Positions 14,411 to 22,610 are shown, numbered from the stretch's first letter. The stretch is 33,030 nt of DNA from Streptomyces nanshensis (GCF_001751255.1 NZ_LJGW01000162.1:4279-37308), one strand, 5' to 3'. Numbers and translations are program-made. The notes: generated by a model from the sequence alone, not told the origin.

Positions 14411-15914
14411 GCACATGGCCATGACGGAAGACCGCCTGAAGCACAACCGCTCACACGCCGACGAGGGCCCCGCCGGGTCCGCCGAGGCCGACCGCTCCGC
14501 ACACCGGTCGGCGAACGAGACGACGAACGAGTCCGCGTGCGCGGAGTCCGAGGAGTCCGTGAACTCCGCGAAGTCCGGGGCGCCCGGCGCCCGTTCCTCG
14601 CGCGATGCCGCCTGCGGCGGTGGGCCCGGGACCGCCGGCGTGTCCGCCGACGCGGACTCCCCGTCCCGCTCGTACGCCCCGGCCGCCTCCCGCTGGGCCG
14701 TACGTCTCGTCGCGGTGGGCCTCGTCCTCGCGGCGCTCAACCTCCGTCCCGCCATCTCCGCGCTCGGCCCGCTGCTGAAGGAGGTCCGCGCCGACCTCGG
14801 CATGAGCGGCGCCGTCGCGGGACTGCTGACGTCCGTACCGGCCCTGTGCTTCGCCGTGTTCGGCAGTCTCGCGCCCCGCCTCGCACGGCGCCGCGGCCCG
14901 GCACCCGTGGTCCTGGCCGGCATGGTGACGATCACCGTCGGCCTGGTGCTGCGTCCGCTGGCCGGCGGTACCGGCGCCTTCCTCGCCGCGAGCGCGCTCG
15001 CCCTCGCGGGCATCGCCGTCAGCAACGTGCTCATGCCCGTCGTCGTCAAGCGCTGGTTCCCCTCCCGCGTCGGCACGATGACCGGCCTGTACTCGATGGG
15101 CCTGGCGCTGGGCACCGCGGGCGCCGCCGCCGTCACCGTGCCCATGACCGGTGCGCTGGGCGGCAGTTGGCGTGCCGGGCTCGGCGCCTGGGCGCTGCTC
15201 GGGGTGCTGGCGATACTGCCGTGGGCGTTCGTGCTCAAGGACCCGGGCAGCCGCCGTGCGGAGACCCCGCCGCCCGTCCGCGGCGGCAGCGGTACGGCCT
15301 CGTCCGCGCCCGCGGCACCGGGCGAGGACGGCCGCATCCGGATCGGCGCCTCGCCCACCGCCTGGGCGCTCGGCGTCTTCTTCGGACTCCAGGCCTCCGC
15401 CGCGTACATCATCATGGGCTGGCTGCCGCAGATCTTCCGGGACGCCGGCGTCTCCGCCTCGTCCGCCGGGCTGATGCTCGCCGTGACGATGGGCATGGGC
15501 GTACCGCTGGCGTTCGTCGTCCCGCGCCTCGCGACGCGCATGCGTCATCAGGGTCCGCTCGTCGCGGCCCTCGGAGTGTGCGGCATCACCGGTTACGCGG
15601 GGCTCTGGCTGGCTCCCGCCGAGGGCGCGTGGCTGTGGGCGCTGCTGCTCGGGGTCGCCAACTGCGCGTTCCCCGTTGCCCTGACGATGATCAGCCTCCG
15701 CTCCCGCTCCAGCGCCGGCGTGGTCAAGCTTTCCGCCTTCGCGCAGAGCACGGGCTATCTGCTCTCCATCCCCGGCCCCCTCCTCGTCGGCGCCCTGCGC
15801 GACGCCACCGGCGGCTGGCACGCACCGCTGCTGCTGATGGCGGCGCTGCTGCTCGCGCAGACGTTCACGGGCGTACTGGCCGGACGGGACCGCGTGATCG
15901 AGGACGGGCGGTAG
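14403..15914 (+). CDS. MFS transporter, CynX/NimT family
   Basis: 503 aa from ATG 14403; further in-frame ATGs at 14406, 14415 and 14421 are equally possible and none has a good ribosome site. The first about 95 residues are hydrophilic, Ser/Ala/Glu-rich low complexity, unusual for the family. Then twelve helices start with LVLAALNLRPAISALGPLL, the signature opening of the CynX/NimT (cyanate/2-nitroimidazole) group. A cytoplasmic Gly/Pro loop separates the halves (about residues 285-315). Later helices include AWALGVFFGLQASAAYIIMGW. Transported compound unknown; family members export or import small organic anions and drugs. Divergent from the GntR gene and followed 17 bases later by the 38-aa peptide gene. 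Confidence 0.88.
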   Translation: MMGHMAMTEDRLKHNRSHADEGPAGSAEADRSAHRSANETTNESACAESEESVNSAKSGAPGARSSRDAACGGGPGTAGVSADADSPSRSYAPAASRWAVRLVAVGLVLAALNLRPAISALGPLLKEVRADLGMSGAVAGLLTSVPALCFAVFGSLAPRLARRRGPAPVVLAGMVTITVGLVLRPLAGGTGAFLAASALALAGIAVSNVLMPVVVKRWFPSRVGTMTGLYSMGLALGTAGAAAVTVPMTGALGGSWRAGLGAWALLGVLAILPWAFVLKDPGSRRAETPPPVRGGSGTASSAPAAPGEDGRIRIGASPTAWALGVFFGLQASAAYIIMGWLPQIFRDAGVSASSAGLMLAVTMGMGVPLAFVVPRLATRMRHQGPLVAALGVCGITGYAGLWLAPAEGAWLWALLLGVANCAFPVALTMISLRSRSSAGVVKLSAFAQSTGYLLSIPGPLLVGALRDATGGWHAPLLLMAALLLAQTFTGVLAGRDRVIEDGR

Positions 15915-15931
15915 GTGCGAGACTGACGGAC

Positions 15932-16048
15932 ATGCCACTGCTTGAACCCGATCCGCAGAACGGGCAGAAGAAGCTGCTGATGATCGTCGCCCTGATCTTC
16001 GGCATCATGATCCTCATCGGGATCATCGCCACCGTCGCGGCACCCTGA
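15932..16048 (+). CDS. 38-aa transporter-associated membrane peptide (SGM_5486-like)
   Basis: A tiny gene with ATG at 15932, 17 bases after the MFS stop. The product begins MPLLEPDPQNGQKK, followed by one membrane helix (LLMIVALIFGIMILIGIIATV) and ends VAAP. It matches my recollection of the actinobacterial 'SGM_5486 family transporter-associated protein', named for its conserved position next to MFS genes. It has a polar N-terminus of 14 residues with PDPQNGQKK and a single hydrophobic span, so it probably sits beside the transporter as an accessory subunit; no function is shown. Ribosome site weak (GACGGAC), so coupling to the MFS gene is likely. Confidence 0.8.
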   Translation: MPLLEPDPQNGQKKLLMIVALIFGIMILIGIIATVAAP

Positions 16049-16112
16049 ACCCCCGGCCCGAGGCGCGCTTATCTCTCCGCCAAAGGCGCGCTGACCTCGC
16101 TCGTTCACGACG

Positions 16113-16137
16113 GGGGTGGTGCCTGCCCCACCACCCC
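16113..16137 (+). terminator. Hairpin after the MFS/small-peptide operon
   Basis: GGGGTGGTG (16113-16121) and CACCACCCC (16129-16137) pair perfectly over 9 bp with a 7-nt loop. It is 65 bases after the peptide stop. The palindrome CCCCTAGGGG (16134-16143) overlaps its right arm. Upstream, AGGCGCGCT is directly repeated (about 16060 and 16084). Confidence 0.6.
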
Positions 16138-16248
16138 TAGGGGGGCTGAGTCAGGGGGAAGTGGGTGGGTCACCGGATGGGCCGCGGACGTGCGCCTCCG
16201 TAGCGTCGGATCAGACGCCGACGACGTACGGAACAGGGAGGCGAGTCC

Positions 16249-16506
16249 ATGACCAGGGCCCGATTCCGCAGCCGCCGCCAGGGATCTCCGGGGCCGGCCG
16301 CACGACAGCACGCCCCGCCCCCGGCCGCGTACGGTACGCGGCTGCCGTGGTGGGCCGCGGCACTTCCCGTACTGGCCTTCGCGCTGCTGCTGACCCTGCT
16401 GCTCGGCGGCACCGAGGCGAGCGCCGCACAGCAGCGCGCGGAGGGCGCCGGGGGAGAGGTCGTCGCCGTCGTACTGGAACGAGTGGCACAGGCACTGCTG
16501 GGCTGA
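16249..16506 (+). CDS. Hypothetical small single-pass membrane protein
   Basis: 85 aa, ATG preceded by GGGAGG with 7-base spacing, so translation is well supported although I recognise no family. Layout: basic Arg/Gln/Pro-rich N-terminus (about 1-32), one hydrophobic helix (about 33-53, LPWWAAALPVLAFALLLTLLL), then a periplasmic-side GGTEASAAQQRAEGAGGEVV and an amphipathic C-terminal helix (VAVVLERVAQALLG). Positive-inside charge suggests N-in/C-out. An uncleaved anchor is more likely than a signal peptide, though ASA-A could be a cleavage site. It sits alone between the transporter cassette and the SixA gene. Confidence 0.6.
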   Translation: MTRARFRSRRQGSPGPAARQHAPPPAAYGTRLPWWAAALPVLAFALLLTLLLGGTEASAAQQRAEGAGGEVVAVVLERVAQALLG

Positions 16507-16591
16507 CGAACGGGAGACGTCAGCCCCGCACCGGTCCGTACACCGTCAACACCCTCCGCCCCGCACCGCGTTTCGTGCGAAGCTGGAGAAC

Positions 16592-17119
16592 ATGAGCGTC
16601 GATGTGCCCCGCAGTATCGTCCTTGTCCGGCACGCCAAGGCCGACTGGCCCGATGTGGCAGACCACGAACGCCCTCTCGCGGACCGCGGCCGCAAGGACG
16701 CCCCGGCGATCGGTGAGTGGCTCGCCGCCCACGGCATCGCCCCCGGACTGACCCTCTGCTCGACCGCCGTCCGCACCCGTGAGACGTGGAGACTGGCCGC
16801 TCACCACCTGCCGCAGCGCCCCAAGACCGTGTACGAGGAGCGGCTGTACGAGGCCTCTCCGGGCGAGATCATCGCCGTACTCAACGACGTCTCGGAGGAC
16901 GTCACGGATCTGCTCGTCATCGGCCACAACCCCGGTATCCAGGGGGTCGCGGAGGTGCTGACCGCCGACTCCGACGGTGACGCCCTGGAGCGCATGACGC
17001 GCAACGGCTTCCCCACCTCCACCGTCGCCGTGCTGCGCTTCGACGGTTCGTGGAAGTCCGTCGAGCCCGGCGTCGCGACGCTCACCGACTACTGGGAGCC
17101 GCACGAGCCGCCGGAGTGA
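16592..17119 (+). CDS. SixA-type histidine phosphatase
   Basis: 175-aa single-domain member of the histidine phosphatase (phosphoglycerate mutase-like) superfamily. Catalytic motif IVLVRHAKAD (9-18) supplies the phospho-accepting His. The second Arg lies in CSTAVRTRETW (about 56-66), and the second His in VIGHNPGIQ (about 109-117). The small size and KADWPD after RHA match SixA, which in E. coli dephosphorylates phosphohistidine on HPt/PTS proteins. In actinobacteria the substrate is not established. ATG with GGAG four bases upstream. It converges on serB; the shared terminator lies between. Confidence 0.88.
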   Translation: MSVDVPRSIVLVRHAKADWPDVADHERPLADRGRKDAPAIGEWLAAHGIAPGLTLCSTAVRTRETWRLAAHHLPQRPKTVYEERLYEASPGEIIAVLNDVSEDVTDLLVIGHNPGIQGVAEVLTADSDGDALERMTRNGFPTSTVAVLRFDGSWKSVEPGVATLTDYWEPHEPPE

Positions 17120-17170
17120 CCGCACGTCGGGGCGCGGTACGCCGCGTGCGCCCGACGGCCTCTGCTACGT

Positions 17171-17203
17171 GGTGACCCCTGGCCGTACGGGCCGGGGGTC
17201 ACC
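17171..17203. terminator. Bidirectional terminator between sixA-like gene and serB
   Basis: GGTGACCCC (17171-17179) with GGGGTCACC (17195-17203) gives 9 perfect bp, extended inside by GGCC/GGCC around the loop GTACG after one T/G mismatch. Total 13 paired positions. Confidence 0.75.
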
Positions 17204-17307
17204 GGCGTCTCCGGTACGTACGTGACACGGCGAATCCTCGTCTGCGGCAGGGCAGTTGACCGGACCGGGCCCGTGCGGCGATCGGCCAGGGCCGTCCGTC
17301 CCCGCCG

Positions 17308-18570
17308 TCAGTCCTCGTCGTCCTCGCCGTCGCAGTCGGCGGCCTCGACCTCTTCGCGCGTCACCCCGAGCAGATACAGGACGGTGTCCAGGAAGGGCAC
17401 GTTGACGGCGGTGTGCGCGGCCTCCCGTACCACCGGCTTGGCGTTGAACGCGACGCCGAGACCTGCTGCGTTGAGCATCCCGAGGTCGTTGGCGCCGTCG
17501 CCGATCGCGACGGTCTGCGCCAGCGGTACGCCCGCCTCCGAGGCGAAGCGGCGCAGCAGCCGCGCCTTGCCCTCGCGGTCCACGATGTCGCCGGTGACGC
17601 GGCCGGTGAGCTTGCCGTCCACGACCTCCAGGGTGTTGGCGGCGGCGAAGTCGAGGCCCAGCTCGTCCCGGAGCGCGTCGGTGATCTGTGTGAACCCGCC
17701 CGAGACGACGCCCACTTGGTACCCGAGGCGCTTCAGCGTCCGTACGAGGGTGCGCGCGCCGGGCGTGAGCCGTACGTCCTTGCGCACCTTGTCCACGACC
17801 GAGACGTCCAGGCCCTTCAGCAGCGCGACCCGCGCGTGCAGGGACTGCGCGAAGTCCAGCTCGCCGCTCATCGCGCGGGCGGTGACCTCGGCGACCTCGT
17901 CCTCGCACTGTGCGTGCGCCGCGAAGAGTTCGATCACCTCGTCCTGGATGAGCGTCGAGTCGACGTCCATCACGACCAGCCGCTGCGCGCGGCGCTGGAG
18001 CCCGGAGGCGACGACCGCGATGTCGACGCCGTGCTTGGCGGCCTCCAGCGCAAGAGCCGTGCGCAGCATGGGCGTCTCCGCGCCGGAGACGTCGAACTCC
18101 ACTGCCGTGACGGGGTACTTGGCGAGCCGGAAGATGCGGTCGATGTTGCCGCCGGTGGCTGTGATGCTCGCGGCGATCGTGGCCGTCGAACCGGCGGTGA
18201 GCGGCTGCCCGAGCACCGTGACGTGCGAACGCCCGGTGCCACGCGGCTGGTTGTCGCCCGTACCCGAGATGATCTCGGCCTGGAGTCCCATCGACTCGGC
18301 CCAGCCGTGCACGGTGGCCCGCAGTTCGCCCTCGCTCGCGGTGGTGTGCGCGGCGGCGGCTCCGGGGCCCGCGCCCGGGGCGGTGACCAGGGCGCACAGC
18401 GTGATGCGGCCACGGGTCACGAGCTGTTCGATGTCGACGACTTCGACGGCGAACGCGGCGAGGGTCTCGAACAGTCCGGCCGTGATGCCGGGCCGGTCCC
18501 TTCCGAAGATCTTCACCAGGACGGTGGGGGTGTCGGCGTACGAAGGCGGGGTGGCCGGCGATGAGGTCAT
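17308..18570 (-). CDS. serB: Phosphoserine phosphatase with N-terminal ACT domains
   Basis: HAD-family enzyme for the last step of serine synthesis, phosphoserine to serine. 420 aa from ATG 18570. An N-terminal ACT-type region (VLVKIFGRDRPGITAGLF, 17-34) and a second ACT-like repeat (about 115-185) precede the catalytic domain. Motif I MDVDST (201-206; D202 nucleophile, D204 acid/base), motif II SGGF (290-293), motif III around K336, and GDGANDLGML (357-366) for Mg. The two-ACT architecture is that of mycobacterial SerB2, where ACT domains sense serine; that suggests feedback control here. The frame continues 57 codons upstream, but those residues are low-complexity Pro/Arg and belong to the intergenic region. 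Confidence 0.93.
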   Translation of the reverse strand: MTSSPATPPSYADTPTVLVKIFGRDRPGITAGLFETLAAFAVEVVDIEQLVTRGRITLCALVTAPGAGPGAAAAHTTASEGELRATVHGWAESMGLQAEIISGTGDNQPRGTGRSHVTVLGQPLTAGSTATIAASITATGGNIDRIFRLAKYPVTAVEFDVSGAETPMLRTALALEAAKHGVDIAVVASGLQRRAQRLVVMDVDSTLIQDEVIELFAAHAQCEDEVAEVTARAMSGELDFAQSLHARVALLKGLDVSVVDKVRKDVRLTPGARTLVRTLKRLGYQVGVVSGGFTQITDALRDELGLDFAAANTLEVVDGKLTGRVTGDIVDREGKARLLRRFASEAGVPLAQTVAIGDGANDLGMLNAAGLGVAFNAKPVVREAAHTAVNVPFLDTVLYLLGVTREEVEAADCDGEDDED

Positions 18571-18800
18571 GGTGCTGTCAACGGTATCGCTGCGGGGCGC
18601 GGTACACCCCCCGGGGGCTCCCGGTTCCCGGCAAGCTCTCCGCCGAACTGCCGGACGGGACGGGCCGGGCGTGAGGGGTCCGCCGACCGCGCCGAGCGGG
18701 GCGTTCCCCCGTACCGCGAGCGGCTGTCTCGGACCTGTCACGGCTGACGTGGGGTTGTGACATGGGGCGACTTCCTGTCCGGGCCCCGGGCCTGAAATAG

Positions 18801-18829
18801 TTCCTCACGATGTTCGCCATCCCTAGGCT
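18801..18829 (+). promoter_or_regulatory. Candidate promoter of the FHA-ABC gene
   Basis: TAGGCT (18824-18829) is a good TAGRNT -10; a poor -35 (TTCCTC, 18801-18806) lies 17 bp upstream. The start would be near 18836, about 40 nt before the GTG. The rest of the 304-bp gap to serB (18571-18874) holds the palindrome CCCCCGGGGG (18608-18617) and nothing else I can name. Confidence 0.4.
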
Positions 18830-18874
18830 CCCCGCGCAGGGAGTCACTCGGGGGACAACTTTGTGGGGCATGGA

Positions 18875-21613
18875 GTGCCGGAACTCGTACTGGAATTGAA
18901 CGGACAAACCTGGTCTCTCGACCCGTCGAGACCGTATCGCGTGGGGCGCGATCCGCAGGGGGACGTGGTCATCGACGACGCCAGGGTCTCCTGGCGGCAC
19001 GCCGTCGTGCGATGGGGCGGTCACACCTGGGTCATCGAGGACCAGGGCAGCACCAACGGCACGTACGTGAAAGGGCAGCGCATCCAGCAGGTTGAGCTAC
19101 GCCCGGGCATGAGCGTGCACTTGGGGAACGCCACCGACGGCCCGCGGCTCGACCTCTCGGGCGGCGGCGCGGCACAGGCGCCCGTCGCCGGGGTGACCGG
19201 CGGGCAGCAGGCCGCCGTACCCGGGGCGCAGCAGGCCGGGGGAGCGCAGCCACAGCCGGCGCAGGCCGCGGCGGGCCCGGCACAGGCCCAGGGCTGGCAG
19301 CAGCAGCCGCAGCCTCAACAACAGCCGCAGCCGCAACAACAGCCACAGCACCCCGGCTGGCAGCAGCCTCAACAGCAGCCGCACCAGCCGCAGCAGCAAC
19401 CTCAGCAACAGCCGCAGCCGCAGCAGCACACGGGCGTCCCGTCGCAGCAGCAGGGCTACGGCTACCCGCAGCAGAGCGGCCAGGCGGCCCTCCAGTCCAT
19501 GGGCCCCGGCCCGCAGCGGGGCGGCGGAATACCGGCGCAGGGAGCACAGGGCGGCGGTGCACCGGGCAGTGCGCCGGCCGGAACTCCCGGCGGTTCACCG
19601 GGCGGCGACCGCAGCCCGACCACCTTCCACCAGCTCGCCGTGGGCCGCGTCATGCGTATCGGCCGTGCCCTGGAGAACGAACTGGTCGTCTCGGACCTCC
19701 AGGTCTCCCGCCACCACGCGGAGTTCCACGCCTCGCCCGACGGGCGCTACGAGATCCACGACCTCGGCTCGCACAACGGCACGTACGTCAACGGCCAGCC
19801 GCTGCCCAAGTCCGGCTCCGCGGTGATCACTCCGCAGGACACCGTGGGCGTCGGCCACTCCGCCTTCCGCCTCGTCGGCGACCGGCTGGAGGAGTTCGTC
19901 GACACCGGCGAGGTCTCCTTCTCGGCACGCCACCTCACGGTGAAGGTCGACGGCGGGAAGGTCATCCTCAACAACGTCACCTTCGGCGTCCCGGAGAAGT
20001 CGCTCATCGGCGTCATCGGCCCGTCCGGCTCGGGCAAGTCGACGCTGCTGCGCGCGCTCACCGGCTACCGCCCGGCCGACGTCGGCGAGGTCCTCTACGA
20101 CAACCGGAACCTCTACCAGCACTTCGCCGAACTGCGGCAGCGCATCGGCCTCGTCCCGCAGGACGACATCCTCCACAAGGAGCTGCGGGTCCGCACCGCC
20201 CTGCGCTACGCGGCCCGGCTGCGCTTCCCCGGCGACGTCGCCGAGGCCGAGCGCAACGCCCGCGTGGAGGAGGTGCTCGCCGAACTCAAGCTGGACATCC
20301 ACGCCGACAAGAAGGTCACCTCCCTCTCCGGTGGCCAGCGCAAGCGCGTCTCCGTCGCCCTGGAGCTGCTGACGAAGCCGTCGCTGATCTTCCTGGACGA
20401 GCCGACCTCCGGCCTCGACCCGGGCATGGACCGCGACGTCATGCAGCTCCTGCGCGGCCTCGCCGACGACGGCCGCACGGTCCTCGTCGTCACCCACTCC
20501 GTGGCCGAACTCGGCCTGTGCGACAAGCTGTTGGTGATGGCGCCCGGCGGCGGCGTCGCCTACTTCGGCCCGCCCGCGGAGGCGCTGAACTTCTTCGGCT
20601 ACGGCACCTGGGCCGACGTCTTCTCGGCCTTCGAGAACTACCGCGACTACGACTGGATGGGCCGCTGGCACGGCTCGCAGCACTACCAGATGTACGCGGC
20701 CGACCTCGACTCCGTCGGCCCGCAGCAGGCTCAGCAGGTCCAGGCGCCGCCCGCCCGTACGCAGAAGCCGCAGAGCTGGGGCTCGCAGTTCTGGACGCTG
20801 GTACGCCGCTACACCTCCGTCATCGCCTCCGACAAGGGCTTCCTCGCGCTGACGGTGATCCTGCCCCTCGTCCTCGGCGGGGTGAGCACCCTGATCCCGA
20901 GCGACTACGGCCTGGGCTACGGGCCGTTGAAGAACGGCAGAACGAACCGCGACGCCAGCACGATCATGCTCATCCTCGCCGTCGGCATGTGCTTCTCGGG
21001 CGCGGCCAACTCCGTACGGGAGCTGATCAAGGAGCGGGTCATCTACGAGCGCGAACGGGCCACCGGCCTCTCGCGGTCGGCGTATCTGATGTCCAAGGTG
21101 CTCGTGCTCGGCCTCGTCACCGCCCTCCAGGGCGTGATCATCTCCGCCATCGGCTTCGTACCGCGCGAACTGCCGGCGGAGGGCGTCATCGCCGAGAACC
21201 AGCCGGCGGTGGAGATGGCGGCCGCCGTGATCGTCCTCGGCTTCACGTCGATGATGTTCGGCCTGATCATCTCCTCGCTGGTCAAGACGGCGGAGAAGAC
21301 GATGCCGCTGCTGGTGATGTTCGCCATCGTCCAAGTCGTCTTCACCGGCGTGCTGTTCCAGCTCTTCGACACCCTCGGCGTGGGCCAGCTCTCGTGGCTG
21401 ATGCCCTCGCGCTGGGCCGTGGCCGCGATGGGCGCGACCGCCGACATGAACACGCTGCTGCCGTGGGAGAAGGGCAACCCGGACCCGCTGTGGGAGCACA
21501 CCGCGGGCACGTACGTCCTGGACATGACGGTGCTGCTCGGCCTCGGCGTGGCCCTGGTCTTCGTCGTGGCCCGGCTGCTGCGCCGCCACGAGCCGGAGGT
21601 CATGCGCAAGTAG
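18875..21613 (+). CDS. Double FHA-domain ABC transporter (ATPase-permease fusion)
   Basis: 912 aa from GTG 18875 (a GTG at 18863 would add four residues). Order: FHA1 (about 1-85; VGRDPQGD, WRHAVV, STNGTYV), a Gln/Pro/Gly-rich linker (about 97-250), FHA2 (255-335; IGRALENELVV, SRHHAEF, SHNGTYV), then ABC ATPase with Walker A GPSGSGKST (382-390), signature LSGGQ (484-488), Walker B LIFLDEP (504-510) and H-loop VTHS. An ABC2-type six-helix permease fills about 640-905. Both FHA domains keep the Arg, Ser/His and Asn-Gly-Thr residues that bind phosphothreonine, so activity is probably set by Ser/Thr kinases, as for mycobacterial Rv1747 (PknF substrate). A G-subfamily-like half-transporter, likely working as a dimer to export a lipid or cell-wall compound. 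No kinase gene is adjacent. Confidence 0.93.
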   Translation: MPELVLELNGQTWSLDPSRPYRVGRDPQGDVVIDDARVSWRHAVVRWGGHTWVIEDQGSTNGTYVKGQRIQQVELRPGMSVHLGNATDGPRLDLSGGGAAQAPVAGVTGGQQAAVPGAQQAGGAQPQPAQAAAGPAQAQGWQQQPQPQQQPQPQQQPQHPGWQQPQQQPHQPQQQPQQQPQPQQHTGVPSQQQGYGYPQQSGQAALQSMGPGPQRGGGIPAQGAQGGGAPGSAPAGTPGGSPGGDRSPTTFHQLAVGRVMRIGRALENELVVSDLQVSRHHAEFHASPDGRYEIHDLGSHNGTYVNGQPLPKSGSAVITPQDTVGVGHSAFRLVGDRLEEFVDTGEVSFSARHLTVKVDGGKVILNNVTFGVPEKSLIGVIGPSGSGKSTLLRALTGYRPADVGEVLYDNRNLYQHFAELRQRIGLVPQDDILHKELRVRTALRYAARLRFPGDVAEAERNARVEEVLAELKLDIHADKKVTSLSGGQRKRVSVALELLTKPSLIFLDEPTSGLDPGMDRDVMQLLRGLADDGRTVLVVTHSVAELGLCDKLLVMAPGGGVAYFGPPAEALNFFGYGTWADVFSAFENYRDYDWMGRWHGSQHYQMYAADLDSVGPQQAQQVQAPPARTQKPQSWGSQFWTLVRRYTSVIASDKGFLALTVILPLVLGGVSTLIPSDYGLGYGPLKNGRTNRDASTIMLILAVGMCFSGAANSVRELIKERVIYERERATGLSRSAYLMSKVLVLGLVTALQGVIISAIGFVPRELPAEGVIAENQPAVEMAAAVIVLGFTSMMFGLIISSLVKTAEKTMPLLVMFAIVQVVFTGVLFQLFDTLGVGQLSWLMPSRWAVAAMGATADMNTLLPWEKGNPDPLWEHTAGTYVLDMTVLLGLGVALVFVVARLLRRHEPEVMRK
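19295..19477 (+). repeat. CAG/CAA/CCG triplet repeats coding the Gln/Pro linker
   Basis: Codons alternate CAG, CAA and CCG/CCT for about 60 residues (141-201), giving QQQPQPQQQPQPQQQPQ-type text broken by HPGW and GWQQP. It is an imperfect triplet and hexamer repeat that could change length by slippage without frameshift. Confidence 0.9.
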
Positions 21614-21645
21614 CCGCCGGGCGGCGAGGACCGCCCCGGCGCCCG

Positions 21646-21687
21646 CACGACGGCGGCGGCACCCGCGAGGGATGCCGCCGCCTCGTG
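21646..21687. terminator. Bidirectional terminator, FHA-ABC / transglycosylase
   Basis: CACGA-C-GGCGGCGGCA (21646-21661) pairs with TGCCGCCGCC-TCGTG (21673-21687): 15 bp with a single bulged C and an 11-nt loop. It lies between two convergent stops. Confidence 0.8.
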
Positions 21688-21730
21688 CTGTCTTACGCGG
21701 GCTGTGACGCCCGGTCCAACTCCCGCCGGA

Positions 21731-22423
21731 TCAGTACCAGTTGTTGGACTGCCAGAAGGACCACGCGCCGCACGGGCTGCCGTACCGGTCCTTCATGTAG
21801 TTCAGCCCCCACTTGACCTGCGTGGCCGCGCTGTTGCGCCAGTCCGGCCCGGCCGAGGACATCTTGGACCCGGGCAGCGCCTGCACCAGTCCGTACGCTC
21901 CGCTGGGGTTCTGCGCGTGCACGTCCCAGCCGCTCTCCCGCTCGACGATCTGCGAGAAGCACTGGAACTGGGACTCGTCCCCGATGATCTGGCGCGCGAT
22001 CTGCTGCGGCGACCCCGACGGCGCCGACGTGGCGGCCTTGCTGCGCTCCGTCGAGCGGCTCGCCGCCTGCTTGCGCTCCCGCTCCCGCTCCGCTTGCTTC
22101 ACGGCCTCCTCGTGCCGCGCCTTCGCCCGCGCCTCGGCCTTCTTGCGCGCCTCCGCCTTGGCGTCGGCACGCGCGCGGCCGTCGGCCGCGGAGGTCTGGG
22201 CGTCGATGCCCGCCTTCTGCTCGGCCGGGCCGTCCGCGGCGGTCTGCAGTGCGACGGGCTTGGCAGCCATCTCCGATCCGGCAGTCACGCTCCCGCTGCT
22301 CTTCTGACCTGGTACGACGGTGAACGCGAAAGCGGTGACACCGACGGCTGCGACACCGGTGGCCGCAGAGATCTTGTGCAGACGGGACAGCCTGCCGTGG
22401 CGTTCGGGATTGGGAACGCTCAT
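21731..22423 (-). CDS. Secreted lytic transglycosylase-like protein (SLT domain)
   Basis: 230 aa from ATG 22423 (GAAGAGG about 9 bases upstream). The N-terminus has basic residues then a hydrophobic core at about 18-37 (SAATGVAAVGVTAFAFTVV): signal peptide or anchor. Residues about 80-130 are Ala/Lys/Arg/Glu-rich and probably a coiled-coil or wall-spanning stalk. The C-terminal about 90 residues form a short SLT/lysozyme-like domain: IVERESGW with E163 as the likely catalytic acid, then NPSGAYGLVQALPG and WGLNYMKDRYGSPCGAW. C155 and C218 may form a disulfide. It should cut or remodel peptidoglycan outside the membrane. Similar Streptomyces proteins are linked to spore-wall and germination remodelling, which here is only an inference. 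Confidence 0.87.
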   Translation of the reverse strand: MSVPNPERHGRLSRLHKISAATGVAAVGVTAFAFTVVPGQKSSGSVTAGSEMAAKPVALQTAADGPAEQKAGIDAQTSAADGRARADAKAEARKKAEARAKARHEEAVKQAERERERKQAASRSTERSKAATSAPSGSPQQIARQIIGDESQFQCFSQIVERESGWDVHAQNPSGAYGLVQALPGSKMSSAGPDWRNSAATQVKWGLNYMKDRYGSPCGAWSFWQSNNWY

Positions 22424-22454
22424 GGGAGGAAACCTCTTCCAGTTCGCGGACCGC

Positions 22455-22495
22455 AGCGGCGGTGGCCGCTACGGCGGCAGACATTCTCGGCTGCC
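22455..22495 (-). promoter_or_regulatory. Two small hairpins in the transglycosylase 5' leader region
   Basis: AGCGGC-GGTG-GCCGCT (22455-22470) and CGGCAG...CTGCCG (22474-22495) lie 32-72 bases upstream of the ATG at 22423, between it and an AT-rich patch (22508-22542) that may hold the promoter. Confidence 0.35.
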
Positions 22496-22562
22496 GTCAG
22501 TCACCGGGCAAAAATCACCATTACTAACTTTGATAGTGGATTCGGAGCAGAGCGGATGTCTT

Positions 22563-22583
22563 GACGTGCCAGCGCTGCACGTC
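22563..22583. promoter_or_regulatory. Near-perfect 20-bp palindrome, candidate operator
   Basis: GACGTGC-C-AGC|GCTGCACGTC: both halves are identical 10-mers on opposite strands apart from one inserted C. It sits 140 bases upstream of the transglycosylase start and 212 bases before the kinase start, in a divergent gap where no terminator is needed. Confidence 0.5.
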
Positions 22584-22610
22584 CGGTCAGTGGGCCACGT
22601 CTACTAAGCA

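Noticed and set aside
16134-16143. CCCCTAGGGG as a CsoR-type copper operator
   Set aside because: It is part of the terminator-like hairpin, the flanks do not match a full CsoR site, and no copper gene is nearby.
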